This document shows positions 1 to 8,541 of a stretch of 64,000 nt of DNA, piece after piece. The stretch spans positions 213,392 through 277,391 of the forward strand of contig JACKAB010000009.1 of NCBI GenBank assembly GCA_020635285.1. The letters run 5' to 3'. A model generated the notes under the pieces. The model saw only the letters and a list, made by a program, of their open reading frames with translations, did not search any database and had not been told where the DNA came from. A program made the translations under genes and the position numbers. Every line of letters starts with the position of its first letter. The stretch's first letter is position 1. This stretch comes from Ignavibacteriales bacterium. Lineage in GTDB: Bacteria; Bacteroidota; Ignavibacteria; Ignavibacteriales; Melioribacteraceae.

Positions 1-114
1 TCTGTTGGAGATAATAGTTTCTTTATGCGGGTTAATAGACCATTTATTTTTATCATCAGAGAAAGTAATTCCGGCAGTATTTTGTTTATGGGCAAAATTA
101 TAAATCCCAATTAA
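1..114 (+). CDS. Serpin, C-terminal end (partial)
   Basis: The window opens inside a gene whose last 37 codons are readable, ending in TAA at 112-114. The segment R-P-F-I-F-I-I-R-E followed by S-G-S-I-L-F-M-G-K and a terminal N-P matches the conserved C-terminal beta strands of serpins (serine protease inhibitors). The reactive-centre loop lies only a few residues upstream of this segment, so the inhibitory specificity cannot be judged here. A strong hairpin with a T tract follows 26 bases later and probably ends the transcript. The family call rests on a short but very characteristic block. Confidence 0.72.
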   Translation, partial: SVGDNSFFMRVNRPFIFIIRESNSGSILFMGKIINPN

Positions 115-140
115 GTTTTGTAAGATTAAGTACTAAAATG

Positions 141-171
141 AAAAAGGAAGATTCATTCTTCCTTTTTTTTT
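141..171 (+). terminator. Rho-independent terminator after the serpin gene
   Basis: A perfect 10-bp stem (AAAAAGGAAG at 141-150 pairing with CTTCCTTTTT at 158-167) encloses a 7-base loop and runs into further T residues. It sits between the serpin stop and the first M16 protease gene, so it separates the two transcripts. Confidence 0.8.
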
Positions 172-240
172 GTTAAATAGATTGATTAACTTTTAATTCA
201 AGAAAATATAATTTAATCTATAACTTCTAATAGGAGAAAA

Positions 241-1560
241 ATGAAGACGAAAATATTAGTCGTTTTTTTGTTAACCGCAACTCTGCTTTTTTCACAAGCG
301 AGAAAAATTGAGTTTACTGAATATGATTTAGATAATGGATTACACGTAATTTTACATCAAGATGATACTACACCGATTGTCGCCGTCTCTATAATGTATC
401 ATGTTGGTTCTAAAAATGAAGATCCGAAAAGAACCGGATTTGCTCACTTTTTTGAGCATCTGATGTTTGAAGGTTCAGATAATATTGCGCGAGGACAGTT
501 TGATAAAATTATGGAAAGCGCCGGTGGAACCAACAACGCAAACACATCGCAAGACAGAACTTATTATTATGAAATTCTTCCATCAAATCAATTAGAGTTA
601 GGTTTGTGGATTGAATCAGAAAGAATGCTTCATGCAAAAATCGATTCAATTGGAGTGGAAACTCAGAGAAAAGTTGTAAAGGAAGAAAAGAAACAAAGTT
701 ATGAAAATCAGCCTTATGGCTCATTGATTGAAGAAACCTTTAAACGGGCTTATAAAGTTCATCCTTACAAATGGTTGCCAATAGGTTCCGCACAATACAT
801 TGATGAAGCTACCATTCAAGAATTTAGAGATTTTTACAAAACATTTTATGTTCCGGAAAATGCTTCTCTTGTAATTGCTGGTGATATAGATATTGATCAA
901 ACAAAAGAATTAATTGAAAAATATTTTGCTGATATTCCAAAAGGCGGAAAAATAATTCCACGTCCGGAAGTTGTTGAACCACCTTTAACTTCAGAAATTA
1001 GAGATACGGTTTACGATAATATTCAACTGCCGCTTGTGCTTCAAGCATATAGAATTCCGGCAATGGGAACCGAAGACTATTATTCTCTGGAAATGCTAAC
1101 AACACTTTTATCATCTGGTGAGAGTTCACGAATGAAAAAAGCCGTTGTTGATCAAAAACAGAAAGCTGTTAATGTTGGCGCGTTTCCTTTTTCATTAGAA
1201 GATTCAGGTTTATTTTTGGCATATGGAATTAGCAATATGGGTGTTCCGGCAAACGAACTTGAAAGCGCAATGCAAGAAGAATTAGACAAAGTTAAAAATG
1301 ATAAAATAAGTGAAAATGAATTTCAAAAATTGCGCAACCAAATTGAAAATGATTTTGTTAATAGCAATTCTACCGTTGAAGGTGTTGCTGATAATTTGGC
1401 AACTTACGATGTATTATTGGGTGATACTGATTTGATAAACTCAGAAATTGATAAATATATGAAAGTAACAATTGACGATATTCAAAAAGTTGCTCAAAAA
1501 TATCTAACAAAAAATAACAGAGTTGTACTTTATTACTTGCCAAAATCAGAACAAAAGTAA
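241..1560 (+). CDS. Secreted M16 zinc peptidase (catalytic partner)
   Basis: This 439-residue protein belongs to the pitrilysin/insulinase (M16) family. A signal peptide covers about residues 1-20. The inverted zinc motif H-x-x-E-H is at 69-73 (H-F-F-E-H), and the third zinc ligand is expected at the E148-E149 pair about 76 residues on. The length fits a one-chain half-enzyme with two M16 domains. M16 peptidases degrade short peptides inside a clamshell made from two halves. The next gene, 28 bases downstream on the same strand, encodes a second M16 protein lacking the zinc motif, so the two probably form an active/inactive heterodimer in the periplasm. The start is supported by TAGGAG upstream of the ATG. 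Confidence 0.9.
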   Translation: MKTKILVVFLLTATLLFSQARKIEFTEYDLDNGLHVILHQDDTTPIVAVSIMYHVGSKNEDPKRTGFAHFFEHLMFEGSDNIARGQFDKIMESAGGTNNANTSQDRTYYYEILPSNQLELGLWIESERMLHAKIDSIGVETQRKVVKEEKKQSYENQPYGSLIEETFKRAYKVHPYKWLPIGSAQYIDEATIQEFRDFYKTFYVPENASLVIAGDIDIDQTKELIEKYFADIPKGGKIIPRPEVVEPPLTSEIRDTVYDNIQLPLVLQAYRIPAMGTEDYYSLEMLTTLLSSGESSRMKKAVVDQKQKAVNVGAFPFSLEDSGLFLAYGISNMGVPANELESAMQEELDKVKNDKISENEFQKLRNQIENDFVNSNSTVEGVADNLATYDVLLGDTDLINSEIDKYMKVTIDDIQKVAQKYLTKNNRVVLYYLPKSEQK

Positions 1561-1588
1561 AAATTTAATATGAATTGGAGATTAAAAA

Positions 1589-3661
1589 ATGAAATTTAAA
1601 AAAATAGCAATACTTCTTCTTCTATCGGTTATAAGTACAATTGCTCAATTAGATAGAAGTATTCAACCAAAAGCCGGTCCAGCACCCGAGATTAAATTGG
1701 GAGACTATGAATCATTTACCTTAGATAATGGTTTAAAAGTTTTTGTAATTGAAAATCACAAAATTCCTAAAATAACTTTTAGTTTAATTTTAGATCGTGA
1801 TCCAATTTTAGAAAAAGAGCATGTGGGTTATATCGATTTTGCCGGTGAACTTTTAAGACGTGGAACAACAAATAGAACTAAAGATCAAATTGATGAAGAA
1901 GTTGATTTTATTGGGGCAAGCTTAAATACCTCTGGCTCAAGTATCTATGGTTCTTCAATGACAAAACATTTTGATAAACTACTGGAATTATTTTCTGATG
2001 TTTTATTGAACTCAGATTTTAAACAAGAGGAATTAGATAAACTAAAAAAACAAGCACTTTCCGGATTGGCAGCAGGCAAAGATGATCCAGATGCAATTGC
2101 TTCTAACTTAAGAAAGGTTTTAACTTTTGGTGCAGATCATCCTTATGGTGAAGTGATGACCGAGAAAACTGTGGATTCAATTAATTTAGATTTAACAAAA
2201 CAATATTACAAAGAAAATTTTCGTCCAAATATAGCCATGTTAGCTTTTGTTGGTGATATAAATTTAGATGAAGCCAAAAAGTTAGCACAAAAATATTTAG
2301 GCAGTTGGGAAAAGAAAGAAGTCAAATCAGCCGAATATAAAACCCCAACAGCACCGCTTGTTAATAAAGTTGCAATCTCAAATAGAGATGCTTCAGTTCA
2401 ATCAGTAATATCAGTTGTTTATCCAGTTGAACTAAAAAAGAATAGTCAAGACATAATCAAAGCTTCCGTGATGAGCACGATTTTAGGAGGCACGTTCTCA
2501 GCTCGTTTAAATCAAAATTTAAGAGAAAAACATGGATATACTTACGGATCTGGTTCTTCCCTTAGCTCAGATAAACTAATAGGAAGTTTTACTGCTTCTG
2601 CCACAGTTAGAAACGAAGTCACAGATAGTGCAATAACTGAAATTTTTAACGAAATGAAAATATTGCGAAATGAAAAAGTTACGGACGATGAACTTGACAG
2701 AATAAAAAATTATTTAAATGGAAGTTTTTCTCGCTCTTTAGAAAGTCCGCAAACCATTGCAAGATTTGCACTTAATATTGAACGGTACAATTTGGCAAAG
2801 GACTATTATAAAAATTATTTGAAAAATTTAAGTCAAGTTACCGCAGAAGATGTTGAAGAAATGGCAAAAAAATATCTTAAACCAAACAATGCACAGATAA
2901 TAGTAGTTGGCAATGCAGCTGAGGTTGCAGAGAAATTAACAAAATTCAGCACAAGCGGAAAAATTCAGTATTATGATAATTATGGAAATGAGTATGATCC
3001 AAATTTAATGAAAGCTGAAGAAGGCGTTACCGCGGAAACTGTAATTGAAAAATACATTGAAGCTATTGGCGGAAGAGAAAAGATTGCTGCAGTAATTGAT
3101 AAAACGATGGAAATGAAGGGGACGGTTCAAGGAATGGATATTAAATTAACAATGTCTCAAAAAGCTCCTAATAAACTCTTTCAAGAGTTGGATTTTTCTG
3201 TTGGAAAACAAACCACAGTTTTTGATGGTGAAAAAGGTAAGGTTGAGGGTATGGGACAAGTTCAAAATCTAGAGGGAGATCTTTTAGAGGAGATGAAATA
3301 CCAAGCATCTATGAATTTATTTTTAGATTATGCAAAAAATAATATAGAAGTTGAACTTGGAGGAATTGAAAATATAAATGGAAAAGATGCATATAAAATT
3401 GTAACTACAATACCTACTGGTAAAAAATCAACGCAATATTATGATAAAGAAAGCGGACTGAAAATTAGAGAAGTTAATAGTGTTACAACTCCTCAAGGTT
3501 CTTTTACCCAAACTATTGATACAGATGATTATAAAGATGTAGATGGTCTTAAATTCCCATTTAAGCTAACACAAAGCATGGGTCCTCAAAGTTTAACTTT
3601 AGAGGTTACATCAATTAAAATTAATACCGGATTAAATGATTCAATTTTCGAAGTTAAATAA
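1589..3661 (+). CDS. Inactive M16-family partner with extra C-terminal domain
   Basis: A 690-residue exported protein with a signal peptide at about 1-19 and two M16 domains to about residue 470. Where the zinc motif should be, the sequence reads H-V-G-Y-I-D-F-A-G-E-L-L, so H-x-x-E-H is absent and catalysis is not expected. The second M16 half keeps the conserved R-x-x-x-G-Y-T-Y-G block. Residues from about 485 to 690 form a separate beta-rich domain resembling the LolA/outer-membrane lipoprotein-sorting fold, often found at the C-terminus of such proteins in this group. Being directly downstream of the active M16 gene, it is likely the substrate-chamber partner. The LolA resemblance is by pattern only. 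Confidence 0.85.
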   Translation: MKFKKIAILLLLSVISTIAQLDRSIQPKAGPAPEIKLGDYESFTLDNGLKVFVIENHKIPKITFSLILDRDPILEKEHVGYIDFAGELLRRGTTNRTKDQIDEEVDFIGASLNTSGSSIYGSSMTKHFDKLLELFSDVLLNSDFKQEELDKLKKQALSGLAAGKDDPDAIASNLRKVLTFGADHPYGEVMTEKTVDSINLDLTKQYYKENFRPNIAMLAFVGDINLDEAKKLAQKYLGSWEKKEVKSAEYKTPTAPLVNKVAISNRDASVQSVISVVYPVELKKNSQDIIKASVMSTILGGTFSARLNQNLREKHGYTYGSGSSLSSDKLIGSFTASATVRNEVTDSAITEIFNEMKILRNEKVTDDELDRIKNYLNGSFSRSLESPQTIARFALNIERYNLAKDYYKNYLKNLSQVTAEDVEEMAKKYLKPNNAQIIVVGNAAEVAEKLTKFSTSGKIQYYDNYGNEYDPNLMKAEEGVTAETVIEKYIEAIGGREKIAAVIDKTMEMKGTVQGMDIKLTMSQKAPNKLFQELDFSVGKQTTVFDGEKGKVEGMGQVQNLEGDLLEEMKYQASMNLFLDYAKNNIEVELGGIENINGKDAYKIVTTIPTGKKSTQYYDKESGLKIREVNSVTTPQGSFTQTIDTDDYKDVDGLKFPFKLTQSMGPQSLTLEVTSIKINTGLNDSIFEVK

Positions 3662-3680
3662 GATTTTGGATTAGCTTGTC

Positions 3681-3763
3681 ATTCCCGAATACTTTTAGTG
3701 GGAATCCCGTTCGGCTTTTATTAGATTCCGGTTATTCGTAAAATTAAAGCGAAAACCGGAATC
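3681..3763. repeat. Paired palindromes of dispersed-repeat type
   Basis: Two hairpins fill the gap between the M16 pair and the HAD gene. The first pairs ATTCCC (3681-3686) with GGGAAT (3700-3705). The second pairs GATTCCGGTT (3724-3733) with AACCGGAATC (3754-3763), extended inward by TTCG/CGAA across one bulged A. The TGTCATTCCCG start looks like intergenic palindromic repeats scattered in many genomes. It could also serve as a terminator, though no T tract follows directly. Confidence 0.55.
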
Positions 3764-3816
3764 GATAGTTTAGGCGGAACATTTTTTTTCAATCCCAAAC
3801 AATTAAGAATTTCAAA

Positions 3817-4431
3817 ATGAAAAACAGAAAATACACAACAATAGTTTTTGATCTTGGCAATGTTTTAATTCCATTTGATCACACTATCTGGGTTAAAAAG
3901 TATAATTCAATTCAATCCGGATTGGGAGATAGTTATATAAAAAATTATTTGGAATTTTATGAAGTTCACAGAAACTATGAAAGCGGAAAATTAAGTGACA
4001 AAGAATTTATTTCAAAAAATTTATCTTGGCTGAACAACAAAGTTTCTTCAGAAGAATTTCGTGAAATATTCTCAAATATATTTACACTTAATGAAAATGT
4101 GATTGAGCTTTTACCAAAGCTTAAGGCAAAATATAAATTAGTTTTACTTTCTAACACAAATCACATACATAAAAAATATGGTTGGGAAAAATACAGTTTC
4201 CTTAAGAATTTTGATAAGCTAATTCTTTCACATGAAGTTGGTGCAGTAAAACCAGAGGCCAAAATTTATAAAGCTGTTGAAGCTTTTACCCAAGAACCGC
4301 CGGAGAATCATATTTTTATTGATGACATTTTAGAATATGCAAACTCTGCAAAAAAAATAGGTTGGGATGCAATTCAATTTATTGGTTATGAAAATTTGGT
4401 TGAGGAATTAAAGAAGCGAAATATTTTATAA
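3817..4431 (+). CDS. HAD-superfamily phosphatase (YihX-like)
   Basis: A 204-residue cytosolic HAD hydrolase of the type with an alpha-helical cap. Motif I is F-D-L-G-N-V with the nucleophile D12; as in YihX-type enzymes the residue two positions later is Gly, not Asp. Motif II is L-L-S-N-T-N, motif III is the lysine of A-V-K-P-E, and motif IV is I-F-I-D-D. The family dephosphorylates sugar phosphates or nucleotides, and the substrate here cannot be named. It lies alone, converging on the ArsC-like gene. No clear ribosome-binding site is visible before the ATG. Confidence 0.82.
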   Translation: MKNRKYTTIVFDLGNVLIPFDHTIWVKKYNSIQSGLGDSYIKNYLEFYEVHRNYESGKLSDKEFISKNLSWLNNKVSSEEFREIFSNIFTLNENVIELLPKLKAKYKLVLLSNTNHIHKKYGWEKYSFLKNFDKLILSHEVGAVKPEAKIYKAVEAFTQEPPENHIFIDDILEYANSAKKIGWDAIQFIGYENLVEELKKRNIL

Positions 4432-4488
4432 AAGGAGTTTAGATTTTTTAATTTAGAAATCTTTCTAATCTTTCTAATCTTTAAATTT

Positions 4489-4821
4489 TTATTCCCATTT
4501 CTTCCAAACATCCGGAGTGTAGCCAACTGTAGCATCTTTTCCATTTCGTACAATAGGAGTTTTAATTAATAATGGATCTTCTAATAATTCTTCCTCCAGA
4601 TTAAAAACCATAAATTGCATTCCTCGTTTCTTATACTGTTTAGATTCAGTATCAATCAAATCATCTAAGCCTATTGCGCGGGAAATATTTTCCAACTCTC
4701 CTTTACTAATTCCTTTTTCAGCTAGATCCCTAAAGTGAAATTGAATGTTGCGTTCTTTAAAAAATCGCTCCGCTTTTTTTGTATCAGAGCATTTCTTTGT
4801 TCCAAAAATTTGTATGTTCAT
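4489..4821 (-). CDS. ArsC/Spx-family thioredoxin-fold protein
   Basis: A 110-residue protein with the ArsC/YffB/Spx fold. The N-terminal strand is followed by K-C-S-D-T-K-K-A, with a single cysteine at position 11, then the E-R-x-I-x-F-x-x-R-D-L-A block, and near the C-terminus L-L-I-K-T-P-I-V, which is the cis-proline region of the family. The Spx-type C-x-x-C pair is missing, so a redox switch like Spx is unlikely. Members include glutaredoxin-linked arsenate reductases and proteins of unknown substrate. No arsenic resistance genes are nearby, so arsenate reduction should not be assumed. Confidence 0.75.
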   Translation of the reverse strand: MNIQIFGTKKCSDTKKAERFFKERNIQFHFRDLAEKGISKGELENISRAIGLDDLIDTESKQYKKRGMQFMVFNLEEELLEDPLLIKTPIVRNGKDATVGYTPDVWKKWE

Positions 4822-4903
4822 ATAAATATCTATTTTATTACGGGAACAATTTATATAAATTTTAGTTAAAAATAGAAATCCTTAACTTAAAATTAGTTAT
4901 TCC

Positions 4904-6049
4904 ATGAATAAGAATAAAATTGTAATAATATTTCTAACTATTCTAATTACAAATTCTACATTTGCTCAAACAGCAAAATTCGATTCGCTAATAAATGTTG
5001 GTATCAATCAAATTTACAGCATTAAATTTAGCGAAGCTGAAAAAACTTTTCACGACTTACAAATAAAATACCCAAAACATCCAGCTGGTAAATTCTTTGA
5101 TGCAATGATTGTTTGGTGGAAAATTATGCTTGATATGGAGAGTGAAGAATATGATGATATTTTTGTTGAAAAGTTAGAAAATGTAATTGATTTTTGTGAT
5201 AGCTTAATAGATGAAAACGATAAAAATATAGATGCAATATTTTTTAAAGGAGGCTCTCTTGGTTTTAGGGGAAGATTATATTCAATTCGCAAAGCATGGT
5301 TTGATGCAGCTCTGGATGGAAAAGAGGCCCTTCCGCTGGTTTACGAGGCTTATGAAATTGATCCGACTAATGAAGATGTAAAACTAGGATTTGGAATTTA
5401 TAATTATTATGCCGAAGCAATTCCAGAAAAATATCCATTCATAAAACCGGCAATGATCTTTTTTCCTAATGGAGATAAAAAAAAAGGTATTGAGCAATTA
5501 AATACTGCTGCTCAAAAAGCAAAATATGCAGCAATTGAATCTGAATTTTTTCTGCTGACTCTATACTACCAATTTGAAGAAGATTTTGATAAAGCTTTAC
5601 TATATGCTGAAGAGCTGAGTAAAAGGTTTCCCGATAATCCAATCTTTGCAAAATATTATGGAAGAATTTTTGTCAAGAAAAATAATTATACAAGAGCTAG
5701 GCAAATTTTTCAAAGTATAATTGATAAAAATAAAAAACAATATCCCGGTTATAATTCTAAGTTATTGCGTGAAGCCAGCTATTATGTTGCTGTTGATCAA
5801 ATGAAGAAAAATGAATTAGAAGCAGCAAAAAATAATTTCAAAATATGTGAAGAAAATTCTAGAATTTTCGATAAAGATGAGGACGAGGAATCGGGGTTTT
5901 TAATTAACTCTCTTGTTTACTTAGCAAGAATAAATGATCAGCAAGGTAATTTTGGTGAAGCAATTAAAATTTATAAGGAATTATTGACTTTAAGAGATTA
6001 TGGAGGCTCACACGAGAAAGCAAAGAAAGCATTAAAGAATATAAAATGA
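4904..6049 (+). CDS. Exported tetratricopeptide-repeat protein
   Basis: A 381-residue protein with a signal peptide (about 1-21, ending F-A-Q). The mature part is helical and repeat-like, with TPR signatures such as F-x-x-A-L-x-Y-A-E-E-L around residue 225 and G-x-F-G-E-A-I-K-I-Y-K-E-L near the C-terminus. TPR proteins act as scaffolds, and no enzymatic motif is visible. It diverges from the ArsC-like gene across 82 bases and ends at a strong bidirectional terminator. Function unknown. Confidence 0.75.
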   Translation: MNKNKIVIIFLTILITNSTFAQTAKFDSLINVGINQIYSIKFSEAEKTFHDLQIKYPKHPAGKFFDAMIVWWKIMLDMESEEYDDIFVEKLENVIDFCDSLIDENDKNIDAIFFKGGSLGFRGRLYSIRKAWFDAALDGKEALPLVYEAYEIDPTNEDVKLGFGIYNYYAEAIPEKYPFIKPAMIFFPNGDKKKGIEQLNTAAQKAKYAAIESEFFLLTLYYQFEEDFDKALLYAEELSKRFPDNPIFAKYYGRIFVKKNNYTRARQIFQSIIDKNKKQYPGYNSKLLREASYYVAVDQMKKNELEAAKNNFKICEENSRIFDKDEDEESGFLINSLVYLARINDQQGNFGEAIKIYKELLTLRDYGGSHEKAKKALKNIK

Positions 6050-6057
6050 AAATAAAA

Positions 6058-6079
6058 AAGCCGGCTGAAACACCGGCTT
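6058..6079. terminator. Bidirectional terminator between convergent genes
   Basis: AAGCCGG (6058-6064) pairs perfectly with CCGGCTT (6073-6079) around an 8-base loop. It lies between the TPR gene ending at 6049 and the FadL-like gene ending at 6105. A-rich sequence on the left and AAATTT on the right allow it to serve both strands. Confidence 0.75.
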
Positions 6080-6104
6080 AAATTTCCAAATATATTTTAC
6101 TTAA

Positions 6105-7367
6105 TTATAAAGCCATTCCAAAGCCAATGCTGAAAGCAAAAACATCAAGATGATGTAACCCTGGCATATTTTGTGGATCTAAAGGACTTGGATATGCCTC
6201 AACTTCTCGATCAGCACCAAGCAGGTATTCTGCAGCAGCTTCAATTGAATACTTTCCAAAAGTATAACCACAGCCAGCAGTTATAACATGGTTGGTTGAT
6301 GATGGGAATAATATATTTAAAGTTTCATCCGGAGCTGGAGCTGGGTCGTAGTAATATCCCAATCTAATTGCTGTATTTGGAGAAACCATATATTCACCAC
6401 CCAATCTAATCATTACAGCATCTTTCCAATCCAAAACAAATTCACCTTCCGGCATTTTTTCATAATCTGCAATCAATTTATCTAACAATGACCATTTGCT
6501 ATATTGCGCATCTAATGCAAGAGTTAAACATTTTGTAGGTTTATACGCAACACCACCGCCAATCCATAGTGGCCAAGTTACATCACGTGTAAAATCTGTT
6601 TCAACTAATGTGGCTCCACCCAAACTTGGAGCAACTATATCTGCACTACCATCCATAGTTACTGCAGTTGTAGTTCTAAAATTAACTCCAAAAGATAATT
6701 GTTTATTTAAATCATATTTTAAGCCGATAGAAGCTCCAAAACCAATTCCGGTTGATTCTTCTGTATATTGAACAGGTGTTTCTGGGACCCCGTCTCGATT
6801 TGCGTCAGCAGCATCTGGTCTTGATAAATCGAACATTGCATAATAAATGTTTGCTGCTACTCCTATTGAAAATTGATCTGTTACTTTGTATGCGAAAGCT
6901 GGTGAGATAGCGATTACACCAATTCTTGACTCCCAATTAAAAGCTTGACCACCTGAAAAAGCGGCTAAATCTTCACCTGGCCATTCTGCACCTAATCCAG
7001 CCGGTACATAAATTCCAAGTCCAAAACTCATTTTATCCATATTATAAACGCCCATCAATCCACCAGTTGGATAAATATTTTTTTCTGTCTTGGTATCAAT
7101 ATTAATTCCAAAGCTAGGAACAGAGTATTGATAGGAACCAATTGGCATTACACCAGTAAAATTTGCTAAAATTGATGATTCTTGTCCTGCCAATCCTGCA
7201 GGGTTCCAGTATATTGCTGTTGCATCATTTGATAAAGCAACAAAAGCTCCACCCATACCAAGTGCTTTTGTTCCAACACTGTTTAAGCTAAGCCCATTTG
7301 CAAAAGTGCTTGTTGAAAAACTTAAAACAAGCAAAACACTCAAAGCCAGTTTAATGACTTTTTTCAT
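6105..7367 (-). CDS. FadL/OmpP1-family outer-membrane transporter
   Basis: A beta-barrel protein of about 420 residues. After the signal peptide (ending T-F-A) the mature N-terminus carries the family hallmark of a G-x-G-G-A-F-V-A stretch followed by D-A-T-A-I-Y-W-N-P-A-G-L-A, and the C-terminus ends in an aromatic-rich strand typical of barrels. FadL proteins move long-chain fatty acids or other hydrophobic compounds across the outer membrane. The open frame extends 26 codons further upstream, but the start chosen at 7367 has GGAGG four bases before it and begins the signal peptide directly. It is the last gene of a reverse-strand group with the DUF302-like and MerR genes. Confidence 0.88.
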   Translation of the reverse strand: MKKVIKLALSVLLVLSFSTSTFANGLSLNSVGTKALGMGGAFVALSNDATAIYWNPAGLAGQESSILANFTGVMPIGSYQYSVPSFGINIDTKTEKNIYPTGGLMGVYNMDKMSFGLGIYVPAGLGAEWPGEDLAAFSGGQAFNWESRIGVIAISPAFAYKVTDQFSIGVAANIYYAMFDLSRPDAADANRDGVPETPVQYTEESTGIGFGASIGLKYDLNKQLSFGVNFRTTTAVTMDGSADIVAPSLGGATLVETDFTRDVTWPLWIGGGVAYKPTKCLTLALDAQYSKWSLLDKLIADYEKMPEGEFVLDWKDAVMIRLGGEYMVSPNTAIRLGYYYDPAPAPDETLNILFPSSTNHVITAGCGYTFGKYSIEAAAEYLLGADREVEAYPSPLDPQNMPGLHHLDVFAFSIGFGMAL

Positions 7368-7419
7368 TTTTCCTCCATATGATTTGTTGTGGTTGATAAA
7401 TATAATATAATTAAGCTTT

Positions 7420-8523
7420 TTATTCCGAAATAAATTTATTTCCAAGTAAAGATCTTTTTAATGATTCATCTAAAATTCCAGGCATGCTCATATGATCCAT
7501 AAAAGCACTCATCCCGGCATCCCAAAAATACATATCCATTCTGTGCATTTGCTTTTGTGTATAAACATTTATCTTATCGCCTTCTTGAATTAAGAGTACC
7601 TCAACAGGATATGAGCTGGCATGATCAATACCGGGACACATATTACCTTCTTCTTCTCTTGAACTTCCAGCAATATTAAATGAAACTGCCTCTGTTCTTG
7701 GACGAGTTAAGCCCAATAGAATAGCATCCTTTTTAGGGGATTCTATTGTTGAAATTACTTGCCATATTAAATCTGATTCATTTTGAAACCATCTGTAATC
7801 CTTATCATCTTTTGTTGGTTTATAAGTTTTTAAATTACTTATGAACTCAGATTTTAATTTTTGTAATCCAGCAAAGCCATCTTTATTATCAATGCTATAA
7901 ATAATAGGGAATTGATCTTCATCATTAAATAATGTAAGTGGTCCAACCATCATAAACATATCTCTTGAAGATTCTGCAAGATCTTCATCATCTCTTATTG
8001 GAGGCATATTTTTTTCTAGTTTTTCGCCACCAGCAGCATTATGCAATAATTTGATTAGATTATTTTTGTAAGTCTTAGTTTTTGCAATAACTTCCTTGTA
8101 AATACTTTCTTTGTCATTTTCGTATAAATCATTAAATACTATTCTGTTAATTGTTTCCGGATCCGTTATTTCAATATTAGTTCCTTCGGGTGTTTCGTAA
8201 ATTCCAATTCTCAGAAATGCTGCAACCAGATATTTTGATCCATAAGAGGTAAGCATTTTTGTATAATTATCTGAGGCTAATACAATTAAATGTGCTTTAA
8301 ATCCACAGTGTTCATCTTTTTCTTCTCTTACGTAATCCGGCACGTAAATAGGTTTTGATTTTAAAACTGTGAAACCATTAGATCCGGCTTCGCTAACTAT
8401 CATTTTTTGAATTTCTTCAATTGTACCTGGTACAGATTTATTTGTTAATAAATAAATTCCATGATCCGAAGCAAATAAAAATGACGCCAAAAACAATAAG
8501 ATGATAAGTGATTTAGTTTTCAT
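7420..8523 (-). CDS. Exported DUF302-like protein of unknown function
   Basis: A 367-residue protein with a signal peptide of about 18 residues (ending L-F-A-S). Residues about 20-140 look like a DUF302-type domain: a long helix beginning T-I-E-E-I-Q-K-M-I, then a strand with G-F-T-V-L-K-S-K, followed by an acidic beta-rich stretch. A second similar-looking alpha/beta segment covers about 180-350 and contains a methionine/histidine-rich tail (Q-M-H-R-M-D-M-Y-F-W-D-A-G-M and M-D-H-M-S-M-P-G), which could bind metal. It starts 18 bases after the MerR gene and precedes the FadL gene, so the three are probably co-transcribed. The DUF302 assignment is tentative. Confidence 0.55.
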   Translation of the reverse strand: MKTKSLIILLFLASFLFASDHGIYLLTNKSVPGTIEEIQKMIVSEAGSNGFTVLKSKPIYVPDYVREEKDEHCGFKAHLIVLASDNYTKMLTSYGSKYLVAAFLRIGIYETPEGTNIEITDPETINRIVFNDLYENDKESIYKEVIAKTKTYKNNLIKLLHNAAGGEKLEKNMPPIRDDEDLAESSRDMFMMVGPLTLFNDEDQFPIIYSIDNKDGFAGLQKLKSEFISNLKTYKPTKDDKDYRWFQNESDLIWQVISTIESPKKDAILLGLTRPRTEAVSFNIAGSSREEEGNMCPGIDHASSYPVEVLLIQEGDKINVYTQKQMHRMDMYFWDAGMSAFMDHMSMPGILDESLKRSLLGNKFISE

Positions 8524-8541
8524 TGATTATCCTAAATATAT

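Noticed and set aside
4434..4486. Short repeats of tctttctaat between the HAD and ArsC-like genes
   Set aside because: Two to three imperfect copies in AT-rich DNA; too short to call a repeat element or terminator.
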